From CAIWHR01 sp963843595 (GTDB lineage: Bacteria; Pseudomonadota; Gammaproteobacteria; Burkholderiales; Casimicrobiaceae): 64,000 nucleotides of DNA. The translations under genes and the position numbers were made by a program. The notes under the pieces are model-generated. The model was not told the DNA's origin. It saw only the letters and a list, made by a program, of their open reading frames with translations, and ran no database searches. The stretch's first letter is position 1. Every line of letters begins with the position of its first letter. This document shows, piece by piece, positions 36,306-45,564 of this stretch. The stretch lies in assembly GCA_963843595.1 (NCBI GenBank), contig CAWJLG010000007.1, positions 1 through 64,000 on the forward strand, given 5' to 3'.

Positions 36306-36315
36306 GCGGGACCGC

Positions 36316-37257
36316 TCAGCCCATTCCCTTCTCGAGCCGATCCAGCGTCCGGTAGCACGGCAGCACGTTCGCCACGCTGGCGTTCGGCTCGCGCTTTTCG
36401 CGGATCGCCGCAAAGAACTCGCGATCCTGCAGCTCGATGCCGTTCATCGACACGTCGACCTTCGACACGTCGATCTTGTTGTCCTTGCCGTCGATGAGAT
36501 CGTCGTACCGCGCGACGTAGGTGCCGTTGTCGCAGATGTAGCGGAAGAACGTGCCCAGCGGCCCGTCGTTGTTGAACGACAGCGACAGCGTGCAGATCTG
36601 GCCTCGCGCGCTCTTGAGCTGGATCGACATGTCCATCGCGATCCCGAGCTGCGGATGCAGCGGCCCCTGGATCGCATGGGCGACGGTGACCTCGGCGCCG
36701 GTCTGGTACTGGAACAGGTCGACGGTATGGGCGGCGTGGTGCCAGAGCAGGTGGTCGGTCCAGCTGCGCGGCTGGCCGAGCGCGTTCATGTTGGTGCGGC
36801 GGAAGAAGTACGTCTGCACGTCCATCTGCTGAATCGTGAGCTCGCCGCTGACGATCCGCTTGTGCATCCACTGGTGACTCGGATTGAAGCGGCGCGTGTG
36901 CCCGACCATCGCCACGAGGCCGGTCTCCTGCTGTCGCCTCGCCACGGCCTCGGCGTCGGCGAGGTTGTCGGCGAGCGGGATCTCGACCTGCACGTGCTTG
37001 CCCGCGTCGAGGCAGGCGATCGCCTGGGCAGCGTGCATCTGCGTCGGCGTGCACAGGATCACCGCGTCGACTTCCTTGATGGCCAGCGTTTCGGCGAGAT
37101 TGGTCGTGACGTGGGGCACGTCGAAGCTGGACGCGACGTCGCGGGTCTTGTCGAGGTCGCGGCCGACGAGCGAGACGACCTCGATGCCACCGATCTTCGC
37201 GATGGCTTCGAGGTGCTTGATGCCGAATGCGCCGGCGCCGGCGAGTGCTGCCTTCAT
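36316..37257 (-). CDS. ligC: 4-carboxy-2-hydroxymuconate-6-semialdehyde dehydrogenase
   Basis: A 313-residue Gfo/Idh/MocA-type oxidoreductase matching LigC/PmdC in length, which oxidises the cyclised product of protocatechuate 4,5-cleavage to 2-pyrone-4,6-dicarboxylate. The Rossmann motif GAGAFGIKH is at residues 7-15, EIPLADN near residue 93 is the family EKP-like loop, and RRFNPSHQW follows near residue 122. It is the last gene of the operon E-F-x-D-A-B-C, the same order as the pmd operon of Comamonas apart from one inserted gene. Confidence 0.9.
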   Translation of the reverse strand: MKAALAGAGAFGIKHLEAIAKIGGIEVVSLVGRDLDKTRDVASSFDVPHVTTNLAETLAIKEVDAVILCTPTQMHAAQAIACLDAGKHVQVEIPLADNLADAEAVARRQQETGLVAMVGHTRRFNPSHQWMHKRIVSGELTIQQMDVQTYFFRRTNMNALGQPRSWTDHLLWHHAAHTVDLFQYQTGAEVTVAHAIQGPLHPQLGIAMDMSIQLKSARGQICTLSLSFNNDGPLGTFFRYICDNGTYVARYDDLIDGKDNKIDVSKVDVSMNGIELQDREFFAAIREKREPNASVANVLPCYRTLDRLEKGMG

Positions 37258-37279
37258 CGTTGTCTCCCTGCTTGCGGCA

Positions 37280-38122
37280 TCAGTGCCGGTTGTCGAGTAC
37301 GAGGTGCCCGACCGCGGTGTTCGATGCCGGCACGTGGTAGAAGCGATGGAGCTGACGCGGATGCGGGTCGAGCGCGCCCAGCGCGATCAGCCACATCACC
37401 AGTTCGATGCCCTCGGAGCCGGCCTCGCGCACGTAGTCGATGTGCGGAAGCTTCGCGAGGCCTTCGGGGTCGGTCAGCATGCGGTCGAGGAAGGCATTGT
37501 CGAACGCCTTGTTGATCAGGCCCGCGCGCGGGCCCTGCAGCTGATGGCTCATGCCCCCGGTGCCCCAGACCTGGACGTCGAGATCCTCGTCGAACGACGC
37601 GATCGCCTTGCGGATTGCCCGTCCGAGCTGGAAACAGCGGTTGCCGGTGGGCGGCGGGTATTGGACGACGTTGACCGCGAACGGAATCACCCTGCACGGC
37701 CACGCCGCGGGCTGGCCGAAGAGCAGCGACAACGGTACGGTCAGACCGTGATCGACGTCCATCTTGTTGATGATCGTGAGGTCGAACTCGTCGAGGATCA
37801 CCGATTGCGCGATGTGCGCCGCGAGCTCCGGATGGCCGATCACCGGCGGCACCTTGCGCGGGCCCCAGCCCTCGTCGGCTGGCGCGAAGCGCTCGGCGCA
37901 GCCGATGGCGAAGGTCGGGATCATTTCCAGGCTGAATGCCGACGCGTGATCGTTGTAGACGAGAAATATCACGTCCGGTTTCTCGTTCGCGATCCACTGT
38001 TTGGAGAATTCATAGCCCTTGAACACCGGCTGCCAGTAGGGCTCGCCGGTCTTGCCGAGGTCGATCGCCGCCCCGATCGCCGGCACGTGCGACGTGAACA
38101 CGCCCGCGGTGATCCTAGCCAT
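37280..38122 (-). CDS. ligB: Protocatechuate 4,5-dioxygenase, beta (catalytic) subunit
   Basis: A 280-residue LigB-family extradiol dioxygenase that cleaves protocatechuate between C4 and C5 using Fe(II). Expected ligands and catalytic residues are present: His12 in FTSHVP, His59 in VYNDHA, His193 in GTGGMSHQLQG and a glutamate in SEGIEL (about residue 240). The start at 38122 is preferred since His12 then matches the numbering of characterised LigB. It overlaps the alpha gene by eight bases, consistent with a coupled alpha-beta enzyme. Confidence 0.93.
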   Translation of the reverse strand: MARITAGVFTSHVPAIGAAIDLGKTGEPYWQPVFKGYEFSKQWIANEKPDVIFLVYNDHASAFSLEMIPTFAIGCAERFAPADEGWGPRKVPPVIGHPELAAHIAQSVILDEFDLTIINKMDVDHGLTVPLSLLFGQPAAWPCRVIPFAVNVVQYPPPTGNRCFQLGRAIRKAIASFDEDLDVQVWGTGGMSHQLQGPRAGLINKAFDNAFLDRMLTDPEGLAKLPHIDYVREAGSEGIELVMWLIALGALDPHPRQLHRFYHVPASNTAVGHLVLDNRH

Positions 38123-38510
38123 TGCGTTTCTCTCCGACATAGCGGTTGCCTTCGACCGAGCGGCCGCCGGCGAGCATCATCGCGCGGTATTCCTGCGGCG
38201 TCGCGCCGGTCATGCTCGACGCCGCGAGCTCGAAGCTCTGGCCATCGGTCGAGAAGATCTTGGCGAGGAAGTAGATGTTGCCGCCGACTGCGATCATCCG
38301 GTTGTAGTCGCGCGCCAGCACCGCCTGCTTCTGCTCCTCGGTCATCGGCCACTGGTCGAGGTAGGCGCGTTGATCGGCCTTGAACTTCTCGCGGTTCTCC
38401 GCCTTCATCAGCGACATGCAGAACTGGTTGAGGTGGAAACCCTTGCGCGACATCTCGGCGTCGAAGATCGTCGTTCCGGGAACGTCCTTGTACGGCTTGT
38501 CGAGCGCCAT
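38115..38510 (-). CDS. ligA: Protocatechuate 4,5-dioxygenase, alpha subunit
   Basis: A 131-residue LigA-type alpha subunit, mostly helical, that caps the active site of the beta subunit. Typical sequence: GTTIFDAEMSRKGFHLNQFC near residue 12, YLDQWPMTEEQKQAVLARDY near residue 50, and GGNIYFLAKIFSTDG near residue 77. The length agrees with LigA/PmdA. It lies four bases from the PDC hydrolase gene and overlaps ligB. Confidence 0.93.
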   Translation of the reverse strand: MALDKPYKDVPGTTIFDAEMSRKGFHLNQFCMSLMKAENREKFKADQRAYLDQWPMTEEQKQAVLARDYNRMIAVGGNIYFLAKIFSTDGQSFELAASSMTGATPQEYRAMMLAGGRSVEGNRYVGEKRNG

Positions 38511-38514
38511 GGGC

Positions 38515-39408
38515 TCAGCTCCAGTAGAGGCGCATCGGATTGTCGACGAGGAGCCTTCGCTGCAGCTCCGGCGTCGGCGCGATGTGCGGAACGAAATCGA
38601 CGAGCAGGCCGTCGTCGGGCATGTGGTTCTTCAGGTTGGGATGCGGCCAGTCGGTGCCCCACAGCACGCGGTCGGGAAAGGTCTCGACCAGACGGCGTGC
38701 GAACGGAACCACGTCGCGGTAGGCGTTGCGCTCGCCGTTCAACGCCGGCGGTCCCGATTTCGACAGGCGCTCGGGGCAGCTCACCTTGGACCAGATGTTG
38801 TCGTGCTCGCGCATCATCGCGACGAAGCGTTCGAATTCCGGACCGTCGACCGGCTTGCTCACATCCGGCCGGCCCATGTGATCGACGACAACGGTCGTCG
38901 GCAGCGACGTGAAGAAGTCGGCGAGCTCGGGCAGATCCTGCGCCTCGAAGTAGACGACCACGTGCCAGCCCAGCGGCGCGATCCGGTGCGCGATCTCGAG
39001 CAGCACTTCGCGGGGCGTGAAATCGACCAGGCGCTTGACGAAATTGAAGCGCGTGCCGCGCACGCCGGCCGCATGCATCGCGGCGAGTTCCGCATCGCTG
39101 ACGGTGCGTGCCACCGAGGCGACGCCGCGCGCCCTGCCGTTCGATTGCACCAGCGCATCGACGAGCGCGCGATTGTCGTTGCCGTGGCAGGTCGCCTGGA
39201 CGATGACGTTGCGCGCGAAGCCGAGGCGGTCGCGGAGCGCGAACAGCTGGTCCTTCGACGCGTCGCAGGGCGTGTACTTGCGCTCCGGTGCGAAGGGAAA
39301 CTGCGCCGCCGGACCGAACACGTGGCAGTGCGCGTCCACGGCGCCGGGCGGCGGCCGGAAGGCGGGGACGGACGGGTTGGGATGAAACGGCAGCCAGTCG
39401 GGATCCAT
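38515..39408 (-). CDS. ligI: 2-pyrone-4,6-dicarboxylate hydrolase
   Basis: A 297-residue amidohydrolase that opens 2-pyrone-4,6-dicarboxylate to 4-oxalomesaconate. VDAHCHVFGP (residues 24-33) supplies the HxH metal/base motif, VYFEAQDLPEL and VVDHMGRPD lie in the barrel strands, and WGTDWPHPN near residue 250 provides the catalytic aspartate. Length and motifs match LigI/PmdD. It follows an oxidoreductase gene by 21 bases within the operon. Confidence 0.93.
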   Translation of the reverse strand: MDPDWLPFHPNPSVPAFRPPPGAVDAHCHVFGPAAQFPFAPERKYTPCDASKDQLFALRDRLGFARNVIVQATCHGNDNRALVDALVQSNGRARGVASVARTVSDAELAAMHAAGVRGTRFNFVKRLVDFTPREVLLEIAHRIAPLGWHVVVYFEAQDLPELADFFTSLPTTVVVDHMGRPDVSKPVDGPEFERFVAMMREHDNIWSKVSCPERLSKSGPPALNGERNAYRDVVPFARRLVETFPDRVLWGTDWPHPNLKNHMPDDGLLVDFVPHIAPTPELQRRLLVDNPMRLYWS

Positions 39409-39429
39409 GGCGTTCCCTGAACGAGGATG

Positions 39430-40377
39430 TCAGCGCTTCTTGCCGACGCGGGCGAGAATGCGGTCGGCCTCGGCCCGCCAGTCGGGGCTTTTCGCGAAGT
39501 CTGTGGCCGACTTGTCGCCGAACAGGCCGGCGTCGGCGAGGTCGGCGATCCATGCCTGCCGGTCGGCGGTGCCGCTCGCGGACCACGGCTCGAGGCCGAC
39601 CTCGCGCACGGTTTCCGCGACCTCGCGCACTTCCTCGGCGCGGCGCCGGCCGTGCTGGATCACGCGCTGGAAGAAGTACGCGCCCTGCCTTTCCCAATCG
39701 ATCGCCGGGAACGTTTCGACCAGTGACGCGATCACCTGGTCCTCGACGCCGTACGCGCGCGCCGTGGTGAAGCTCTCGATCACCATCGCTTCGAGCCCCT
39801 TGATCATCACACTGCGACACATCTTGGTGGCGGAGGCGACGCCGAGTTTCTCCGAGGCCACCTTGGCATCGAACCCCAGCGTGGCGAGCAACGGCTGGAG
39901 CGTCGCCGCAGCGGCGCCGCCGAGCAGCAACGGCACGCGGATCCGGTACGGCGGGATCGACGTCATGACCGCGCCTTCGACGTAGCGTCCGCCGGCGGCG
40001 TCGATCAGCGCCGCCGCGCGCTGCTTCGCGCCCGGCGACGCCGAATTGAAGTCGAGGAACCACGCATCCCGCTTCACGTGCGGCGCGCACGCCGCGGCAA
40101 CCGGCACGGCCTGGCTCGCCGTGACGGCCGAAACGACGAAATCGGCACCGGCCGCGAGTTCGGCGTGCGAGCCGGTCAACGCGACGCCGTGCCGGGCCGC
40201 GTGGTCGCGCAGCGGGCCTTCCGCGGGGGTTCCGAGCTTGATGTCGCAGGCGCTGACCTGCGCGACGCCTCGTTCCCGGAGGTCTTCGGCGAGGATGCGG
40301 CCGACCTCGCCGTAGCCGACGAGGCCGATGTGCCATTGCATCGGGTGGTCCGGAATGCTCATCGCTGCGCCTGCCAT
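39430..40377 (-). CDS. NAD(P)-dependent oxidoreductase, DUF1932 domain
   Basis: A 315-residue beta-hydroxyacid-dehydrogenase-like protein: Rossmann motif GLVGYGEVGRIL near residue 18, substrate loop-like FNSASPGAKQ near residue 108, and the DUF1932 C-terminal helical domain with SATKMCRSVMIKGLEAMV (the lysine in TKMC/IKG region is where this superfamily keeps its catalytic lysine). It starts one base after the aldolase stop (ATG at 40377; another ATG at 40362). It sits inside an otherwise standard protocatechuate 4,5-cleavage operon where no dehydrogenase is required, so its substrate is unknown. Confidence 0.78.
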   Translation of the reverse strand: MAGAAMSIPDHPMQWHIGLVGYGEVGRILAEDLRERGVAQVSACDIKLGTPAEGPLRDHAARHGVALTGSHAELAAGADFVVSAVTASQAVPVAAACAPHVKRDAWFLDFNSASPGAKQRAAALIDAAGGRYVEGAVMTSIPPYRIRVPLLLGGAAAATLQPLLATLGFDAKVASEKLGVASATKMCRSVMIKGLEAMVIESFTTARAYGVEDQVIASLVETFPAIDWERQGAYFFQRVIQHGRRRAEEVREVAETVREVGLEPWSASGTADRQAWIADLADAGLFGDKSATDFAKSPDWRAEADRILARVGKKR

Positions 40378-41061
40378 TCAGTCGACGTACTTGAGGCCGG
40401 CCTTCTCGAGCGGCTCGCGCATCTTGTACATGTCGAGGCCGAGCACGCCGGCGGCGAGCCTGGCCCGCTTGTCGGCTTCGTTGGCTTCGCGCGCCTCGGC
40501 GGCGTCGGCGGCCTGCTGCGCAATCGCCGCCGGCACCACGACCACGCCGTCGTCGTCGGCGACGACGACGTCGCCCGGATTGACCAGCGCTCCGGCGCAG
40601 ACGACCGGAATGTTGACCGAGCCGAGCGTGGCCTTCACCGTGCCCTTGGCGTTGATCGCCCGCGAGAAGACGGGGAACTGCATCGCCGTCAGGTCCTTGA
40701 CGTCGCGCACCCCGGCGTCGATGACGAGGCCCAGACCGCCACGCGCCCGGAACGACGTGGCGAGCAGATCGCCGAACATCCCGTCCTCGTTGTCCGTGGT
40801 GCACGCGACGACGGCAACGTCGCCCGGGCGCAGCTGTTCGGCCGCAACGTGCAGCATCCAGTTGTCGCCGGGATGCACGAGCACCGTCACCGCGGTGCCG
40901 CAGACGTTCGCGCCCGGGTAGATCGGCCGCATGTAGGGCTTCATCAGTCCCACGCGGCCCATCGCCTCGTGGATCGACGCGACGCCGAAGCGCGACAGCT
41001 TGGCGACCGCCGCCTGGTCCGCGCGCACGATGCTGCGTTTGACGATGCCGAGGTTGTTCAT
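40378..41061 (-). CDS. ligK: 4-carboxy-4-hydroxy-2-oxoadipate aldolase
   Basis: A 227-residue RraA-like class II aldolase that splits 4-carboxy-4-hydroxy-2-oxoadipate to pyruvate and oxaloacetate, the last step of the pathway. Characteristic sequence: FGVASIHEAMGRVGLMKPYM near residue 25, VHPGDNWMLHVA near residue 62, and LVIDAGVRDVKDL near residue 113 with the metal-binding aspartate. The ATG at 41061 is listed; a GTG six bases earlier (41067) has the better-spaced AGGAG. Same position as pmdF. Confidence 0.92.
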   Translation of the reverse strand: MNNLGIVKRSIVRADQAAVAKLSRFGVASIHEAMGRVGLMKPYMRPIYPGANVCGTAVTVLVHPGDNWMLHVAAEQLRPGDVAVVACTTDNEDGMFGDLLATSFRARGGLGLVIDAGVRDVKDLTAMQFPVFSRAINAKGTVKATLGSVNIPVVCAGALVNPGDVVVADDDGVVVVPAAIAQQAADAAEAREANEADKRARLAAGVLGLDMYKMREPLEKAGLKYVD

Positions 41062-41078
41062 GCTCACGGTGGCAGCTC

Positions 41079-42119
41079 CTATCGTCCCCGGGCGTTCAGC
41101 GCGCGGTCGAGACGGGGAAACACGCGGCGCGCATTGCCTTCGTAGATCTTGAAGCGGTCTTCTTCGCTCAGCGTCGAGGCAGCCTCGATGTAGCGCTTCG
41201 TGTCGTCGTAGTAGTGCCCGGTCTCCGGGTCGATGCCGCGCACGGCGCCGATCATCTCGGAGGCGAACAGGACGTTGTCGACCGGAATCACCCGGGTGAG
41301 CAGATCGATGCCGGGCTGGTGGTACACGCAGGTGTCGAAGAATACGTTGTTGAGCAGGTGGTCCTTCAGCAGAGGCTTCTTGAGTTCCTGCGCGAGGCCG
41401 CGGAACCGTCCCCAGTGATACGGCACGGCGCCGCCGCCATGGGGGATCAGGAACTTGAGCGTGGGAAAGTCCTTGAACAGGTCCGAGGTCAGGCACTGCA
41501 TGAACGCCGTCGTGTCGGCGTTGAGGTAGTGCGCGCCGGTGGTGTGGAAGCACGCGTTGCAGCTGGTCGACACGTGGATCATCGCCGGGATCTCGTACTC
41601 GACCATCTTTTCGTAGATCGGATACCAGTGTCGGTCCGACAGCGGTGGCGAGGTCCAGTGACCGCCCGATGGATCGGGGTTGAGGTTGATGCCGATGAAC
41701 CCGTAATCCCTGACGCACCGTTCCAGCTCGGGAATGCAGGTCCGCGGATCGACGCCCGGCGATTGCGGCAGCATCGCCACGCCGATGAAGTTGTCGGGGA
41801 AGAGCTTCGCCACGCGGTGGCAAAGCTCGTTGCAGATCGCGGCCCAGGTCGACGACACGCTGAAATCGCCGATGTGGTGCGCCATGAAGCTCGCGCGCGG
41901 CGAAAAGGCCGTCAGGTCCGAGCCGCGCTGCTTCATCAGCCGGAGCTGGTTGGCCTCGATGCTCTCGCGCAACTCGTCGTCGCTGATCTTCAGGTCCGAC
42001 GCCTTCGGCCGCAGCGCCGGATCCTTGATGCCGGCGATTTGCCGGTTGCGCCACTCCTCGAGCGCCTTGGGTGCCGTCGTGTAGTGCCCGTGGACGTCGA
42101 TGATCAGGGGTTTTCTCAT
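41079..42119 (-). CDS. ligJ: 4-oxalomesaconate hydratase
   Basis: A 346-residue amidohydrolase-fold hydratase that adds water to 4-oxalomesaconate. IIDVHGHYTT gives metal-binding His10 and His12, MIHVSTSCNACFHTTG near residue 182 and LIPHGGGAVPYHWGR near residue 220 supply further ligands, and VLFASEMIGAVRG near residue 290 is typical. Length equals LigJ/PmdE. The ATG at 42119 has GGAGAA upstream. First gene of the operon and divergent from a LysR gene. Confidence 0.92.
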   Translation of the reverse strand: MRKPLIIDVHGHYTTAPKALEEWRNRQIAGIKDPALRPKASDLKISDDELRESIEANQLRLMKQRGSDLTAFSPRASFMAHHIGDFSVSSTWAAICNELCHRVAKLFPDNFIGVAMLPQSPGVDPRTCIPELERCVRDYGFIGINLNPDPSGGHWTSPPLSDRHWYPIYEKMVEYEIPAMIHVSTSCNACFHTTGAHYLNADTTAFMQCLTSDLFKDFPTLKFLIPHGGGAVPYHWGRFRGLAQELKKPLLKDHLLNNVFFDTCVYHQPGIDLLTRVIPVDNVLFASEMIGAVRGIDPETGHYYDDTKRYIEAASTLSEEDRFKIYEGNARRVFPRLDRALNARGR

Positions 42120-42366
42120 CGCTGGCGTTCTCCTTCCGGCAAAGGTCCGCGTCGGTGTGCGGCAGGACTGGCGCCGGAGCGACTGCAGGGGCGCCGCTCG
42201 CACCGACCTACCGCCGCGTGCGATCGGGCGGTCGCAGAAATTCGACCTGCGTCCGATGCACGCGAGTCACGGAAGTGCGCATTGTGCGCGATTTCTCATC
42301 GGACCGGAATGGCATGGCGCGTCTAGCAGCTATATCATTCCAGCATTTCGATTCCGAGGCTCGGCG

Positions 42367-43290
42367 ATGGACCTGAAGCAGCTCTCGTATTTCGTGCAGG
42401 TTGCCGACCTGGGCAGCTTCACGCGTGCCAGCATGCTGCTCAACGTCGCGCAGCCCGCGCTTTCGCGGCAGGTGCGCCAGCTCGAAGTCGAGCTGCGGCA
42501 GACGCTGCTCAACCGCAACGGGCGCGGCGTCACGCTCACCGACGCCGGACAGCGCCTGCTGGAACACAGCCGCGGGATCCTGCATCAGGTGGAGCGGGCG
42601 CGCGAGGACCTCGAGGAAATGCGCGGCGCACCGGTCGGCCATGCCGCGCTGGGCGTTCCGCCGACCGTCGGGCGCATCGTGACCGGGCCGCTGGTGAGCG
42701 CGTTCCAGCAGCGGTTTCCGAAGGCCACGCTGGGCATCGTCGAGGGGCTTTCCACGTTTCTGCTCGAACGGCTCGTGTCCGGCCGCGTCGACGTCGGGCT
42801 GGTCTACAACCCGGCGCCGACGCCGGCGATTGAAACGCAGCCGCTGGTCGTCGAGCCGCTGTACCTCATCGGCCCGACTGAAGGCACACGCAACGCCAGG
42901 CGATCCGGCGCACCGAGGATGGGCCGGCCGGTCGCATTGCGGGAACTGCCGGCCTATGGGCTCATCGTACCCGCCAGGCCGAACGCGCTGCGCATGTACG
43001 TCGAGAGCCAGCTCGCCGCGATCGGCGTCCGGATCAACGTGGCGTGGGAAGTCGACGGCATCGCCGCGATCCTCGATCTGGTGGCCCGTGGTCTGGGCTA
43101 CGCGGTGCTGTCGGTCAATGCGCTGCGCAACGAGCCGTTCGGCGCCCGACTGCTGCCGCGTCCCATCGTCAAGCCACGCCTTGCCGTCACGCTGGCCATT
43201 GCGACGTCGTCACAGCGACCCCTGACGCCGCTCGGGCGGCGCGTCGTCGACCTGGTGCGCGAGCTCGTGCCCCGGGAACTCGAAGGTTAG
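42367..43290 (+). CDS. LysR-family regulator of the protocatechuate operon
   Basis: A 307-residue LysR regulator: helix-turn-helix with VAQPALSRQVRQLEVELR (residues 27-44) and an effector-binding domain of the CynR/Nac branch (GVPPTVGRIVTGPLVSAFQQ). The ATG at 42367 begins MDLKQLSYFVQVADLGSFTR. Divergent from ligJ across a 247-base gap that contains GCGCA-TTG-TGCGC (42277-42289), a short palindrome that could be its site. Likely activated by a pathway intermediate, as for PmdR/LigR-type regulators (inference). Confidence 0.86.
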   Translation: MDLKQLSYFVQVADLGSFTRASMLLNVAQPALSRQVRQLEVELRQTLLNRNGRGVTLTDAGQRLLEHSRGILHQVERAREDLEEMRGAPVGHAALGVPPTVGRIVTGPLVSAFQQRFPKATLGIVEGLSTFLLERLVSGRVDVGLVYNPAPTPAIETQPLVVEPLYLIGPTEGTRNARRSGAPRMGRPVALRELPAYGLIVPARPNALRMYVESQLAAIGVRINVAWEVDGIAAILDLVARGLGYAVLSVNALRNEPFGARLLPRPIVKPRLAVTLAIATSSQRPLTPLGRRVVDLVRELVPRELEG

Positions 43291-43378
43291 GGGTGCCCGC
43301 TGCGCGGTTCCGCCGGGGCCGCGCTCTGATCCGGACGGCTGCCGACGACGCCGTCGACCGCGGCCGGCGCCGCCTCGG

Positions 43379-44401
<1,023 letters not shown>

Positions 44402-44530
44402 GGGTTGCGCAGCGATGTGGGAGGGGCGCAGCCCGGGTCCGGATCCGCGCCGTCAGCAGCGATGGTAGCGCACGGTGCAGGATGCGCTGCGCGCGACCGC
44501 GTGTGGCGAGGCTGCGTTCGGCCGCGCCGG

Positions 44531-44720
44531 TCAGTCGTCCGCCTGCTCCCAGCCCGGCAGCGCGAATTCCGCCTTCAGCATCCGGAGCTCCGGCTGGTGC
44601 AGCCGGGCGATCGCCTGGACCGCGGTTGAGCCTTTCGCGGTGAGGTGGACCTCGACCTGTCTGCGGTCGGTCCGGCCGACGCGGCGCAGGACGAGCCCGA
44701 GCGACTCGCCTCGATCGTTT
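44531..44720 (-). pseudogene. MarR-like C-terminal fragment
   Basis: In the frame ending at 44531 the sequence reads LGLVLRRVGRTDRRQVEV followed by HLTAKGSTAVQAIARLHQPE, matching the wing and following helix of MarR regulators. No MarR N-terminus precedes it; instead it is joined, out of frame, to the end of the IclR gene. This looks like a recombination relic. Confidence 0.55.
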
Positions 44721-45456
44721 CGCCGCCGAGGCGGCGGGTCAGTGTCCGTGCCGCCGCGCGCACCATCGGCACGAAGCTCGGATCGTGCCGGGTCGTCGGC
44801 AGCGTGAGCGTCAACGCGCCGACGAGGTGGCCGTCGCCACCGAAGACGGGCGCGGAAATGCCGGTCAGCTCCGGCACCCGGTCGCCGTCGAGCACCGCGA
44901 CGCCGTCGCGCCGGATGCGGTCGTGGATCGCGCCCCTGGCGCCGGCGAACGCCATGAGCACCCGGCCGCCGGCACCGCGATTGAGCGGCAGCAGGTCGCC
45001 CGCGCGAATGTGGTCGCGGACCACCTGCGGTGAATCGACCCGGTACAGGCAGATGCGCCGATCGCCCTGCCGCACGTGGAAGGCCGCGCTTTCGCGGGTC
45101 TTGGCCACCAGCGCCCGCAGCGCGGGCATCACCTCGGCCTCGAGCGAAAACCCGGCTTCGTAGATGGCGTGCAGCCGGGCGAGCTCCGGTCCCAGCATGT
45201 AGCGACCATCCTCGGTGCGCAGTAGCATTCGCGCGTGCTCGAGCGATGCGACCAGACGCAGCGTGGTGCTCTTGTAGAGCCGCGTGCGCCCGGCCAGGTC
45301 CGTGAGCGAGAGCGCGCGGTCGCCGGCGCGGAATGCCGACAGCAGCGACAGCGCACGGTCGACGGCGGCGGCGCCGCCGGGGGCGGATTGGCGGTCGGCG
45401 AGCGAGGGCCGGGCGGCCTTTTTCGGCATCGTGATCGTGGTCTGCGGGCGCGGCAA
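44575..45456 (-). CDS. IclR-family regulator with an aberrant C-terminal tail
   Basis: A 293-residue IclR regulator: winged helix (ALSLLSAFRAGDRALSLTDL, with the recognition helix LYKSTTLRLVASLEHA near residue 60) and an effector domain with GRVLMAFAG and ISAPVFGGDGHLVGALTL. The family fold ends at RTLTRRLGG (near residue 250); the last 40 residues are serine/arginine-rich and read through a stretch that in another frame encodes a MarR-like C-terminus, so they are probably not native. Divergent from the HMG-CoA lyase-like gene with a palindrome in between, hence the likely regulator of that gene. Confidence 0.82.
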   Translation of the reverse strand: MPRPQTTITMPKKAARPSLADRQSAPGGAAAVDRALSLLSAFRAGDRALSLTDLAGRTRLYKSTTLRLVASLEHARMLLRTEDGRYMLGPELARLHAIYEAGFSLEAEVMPALRALVAKTRESAAFHVRQGDRRICLYRVDSPQVVRDHIRAGDLLPLNRGAGGRVLMAFAGARGAIHDRIRRDGVAVLDGDRVPELTGISAPVFGGDGHLVGALTLTLPTTRHDPSFVPMVRAAARTLTRRLGGETIEASRSGSSCAASAGPTADRSRSTSPRKAQPRSRRSPGCTSRSSGC

Positions 45457-45525
45457 GCGCCGGGTCGGCGTCGGCTGGCGGCGCGCACCGGTTGACTTCC
45501 CGGCACGCCGTGTTCATAATTTTCG

Positions 45526-45549
45526 GAACCGAGTTCTATCTTACAGAAC
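45526..45549. promoter_or_regulatory. IclR-type operator between iclR and HMG-CoA lyase gene
   Basis: Two overlapping inverted repeats share a half-site: GAAC-CGA-GTTC (45526-45536) and GTTCT-ATCTTAC-AGAAC (45533-45549). Three alternating GAAC/GTTC half-sites in 24 bases of the divergent promoter region are what a dimeric IclR regulator would need for cooperative binding. Confidence 0.55.
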
Positions 45550-45564
45550 AATGCGGCGACGTCA

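Noticed and set aside
42277..42289. GCGCA-TTG-TGCGC as the LysR site of the protocatechuate operon
   Set aside because: Arms are short and GC-only, and the LysR T-N11-A pattern is absent; kept as a remark, not as a feature.
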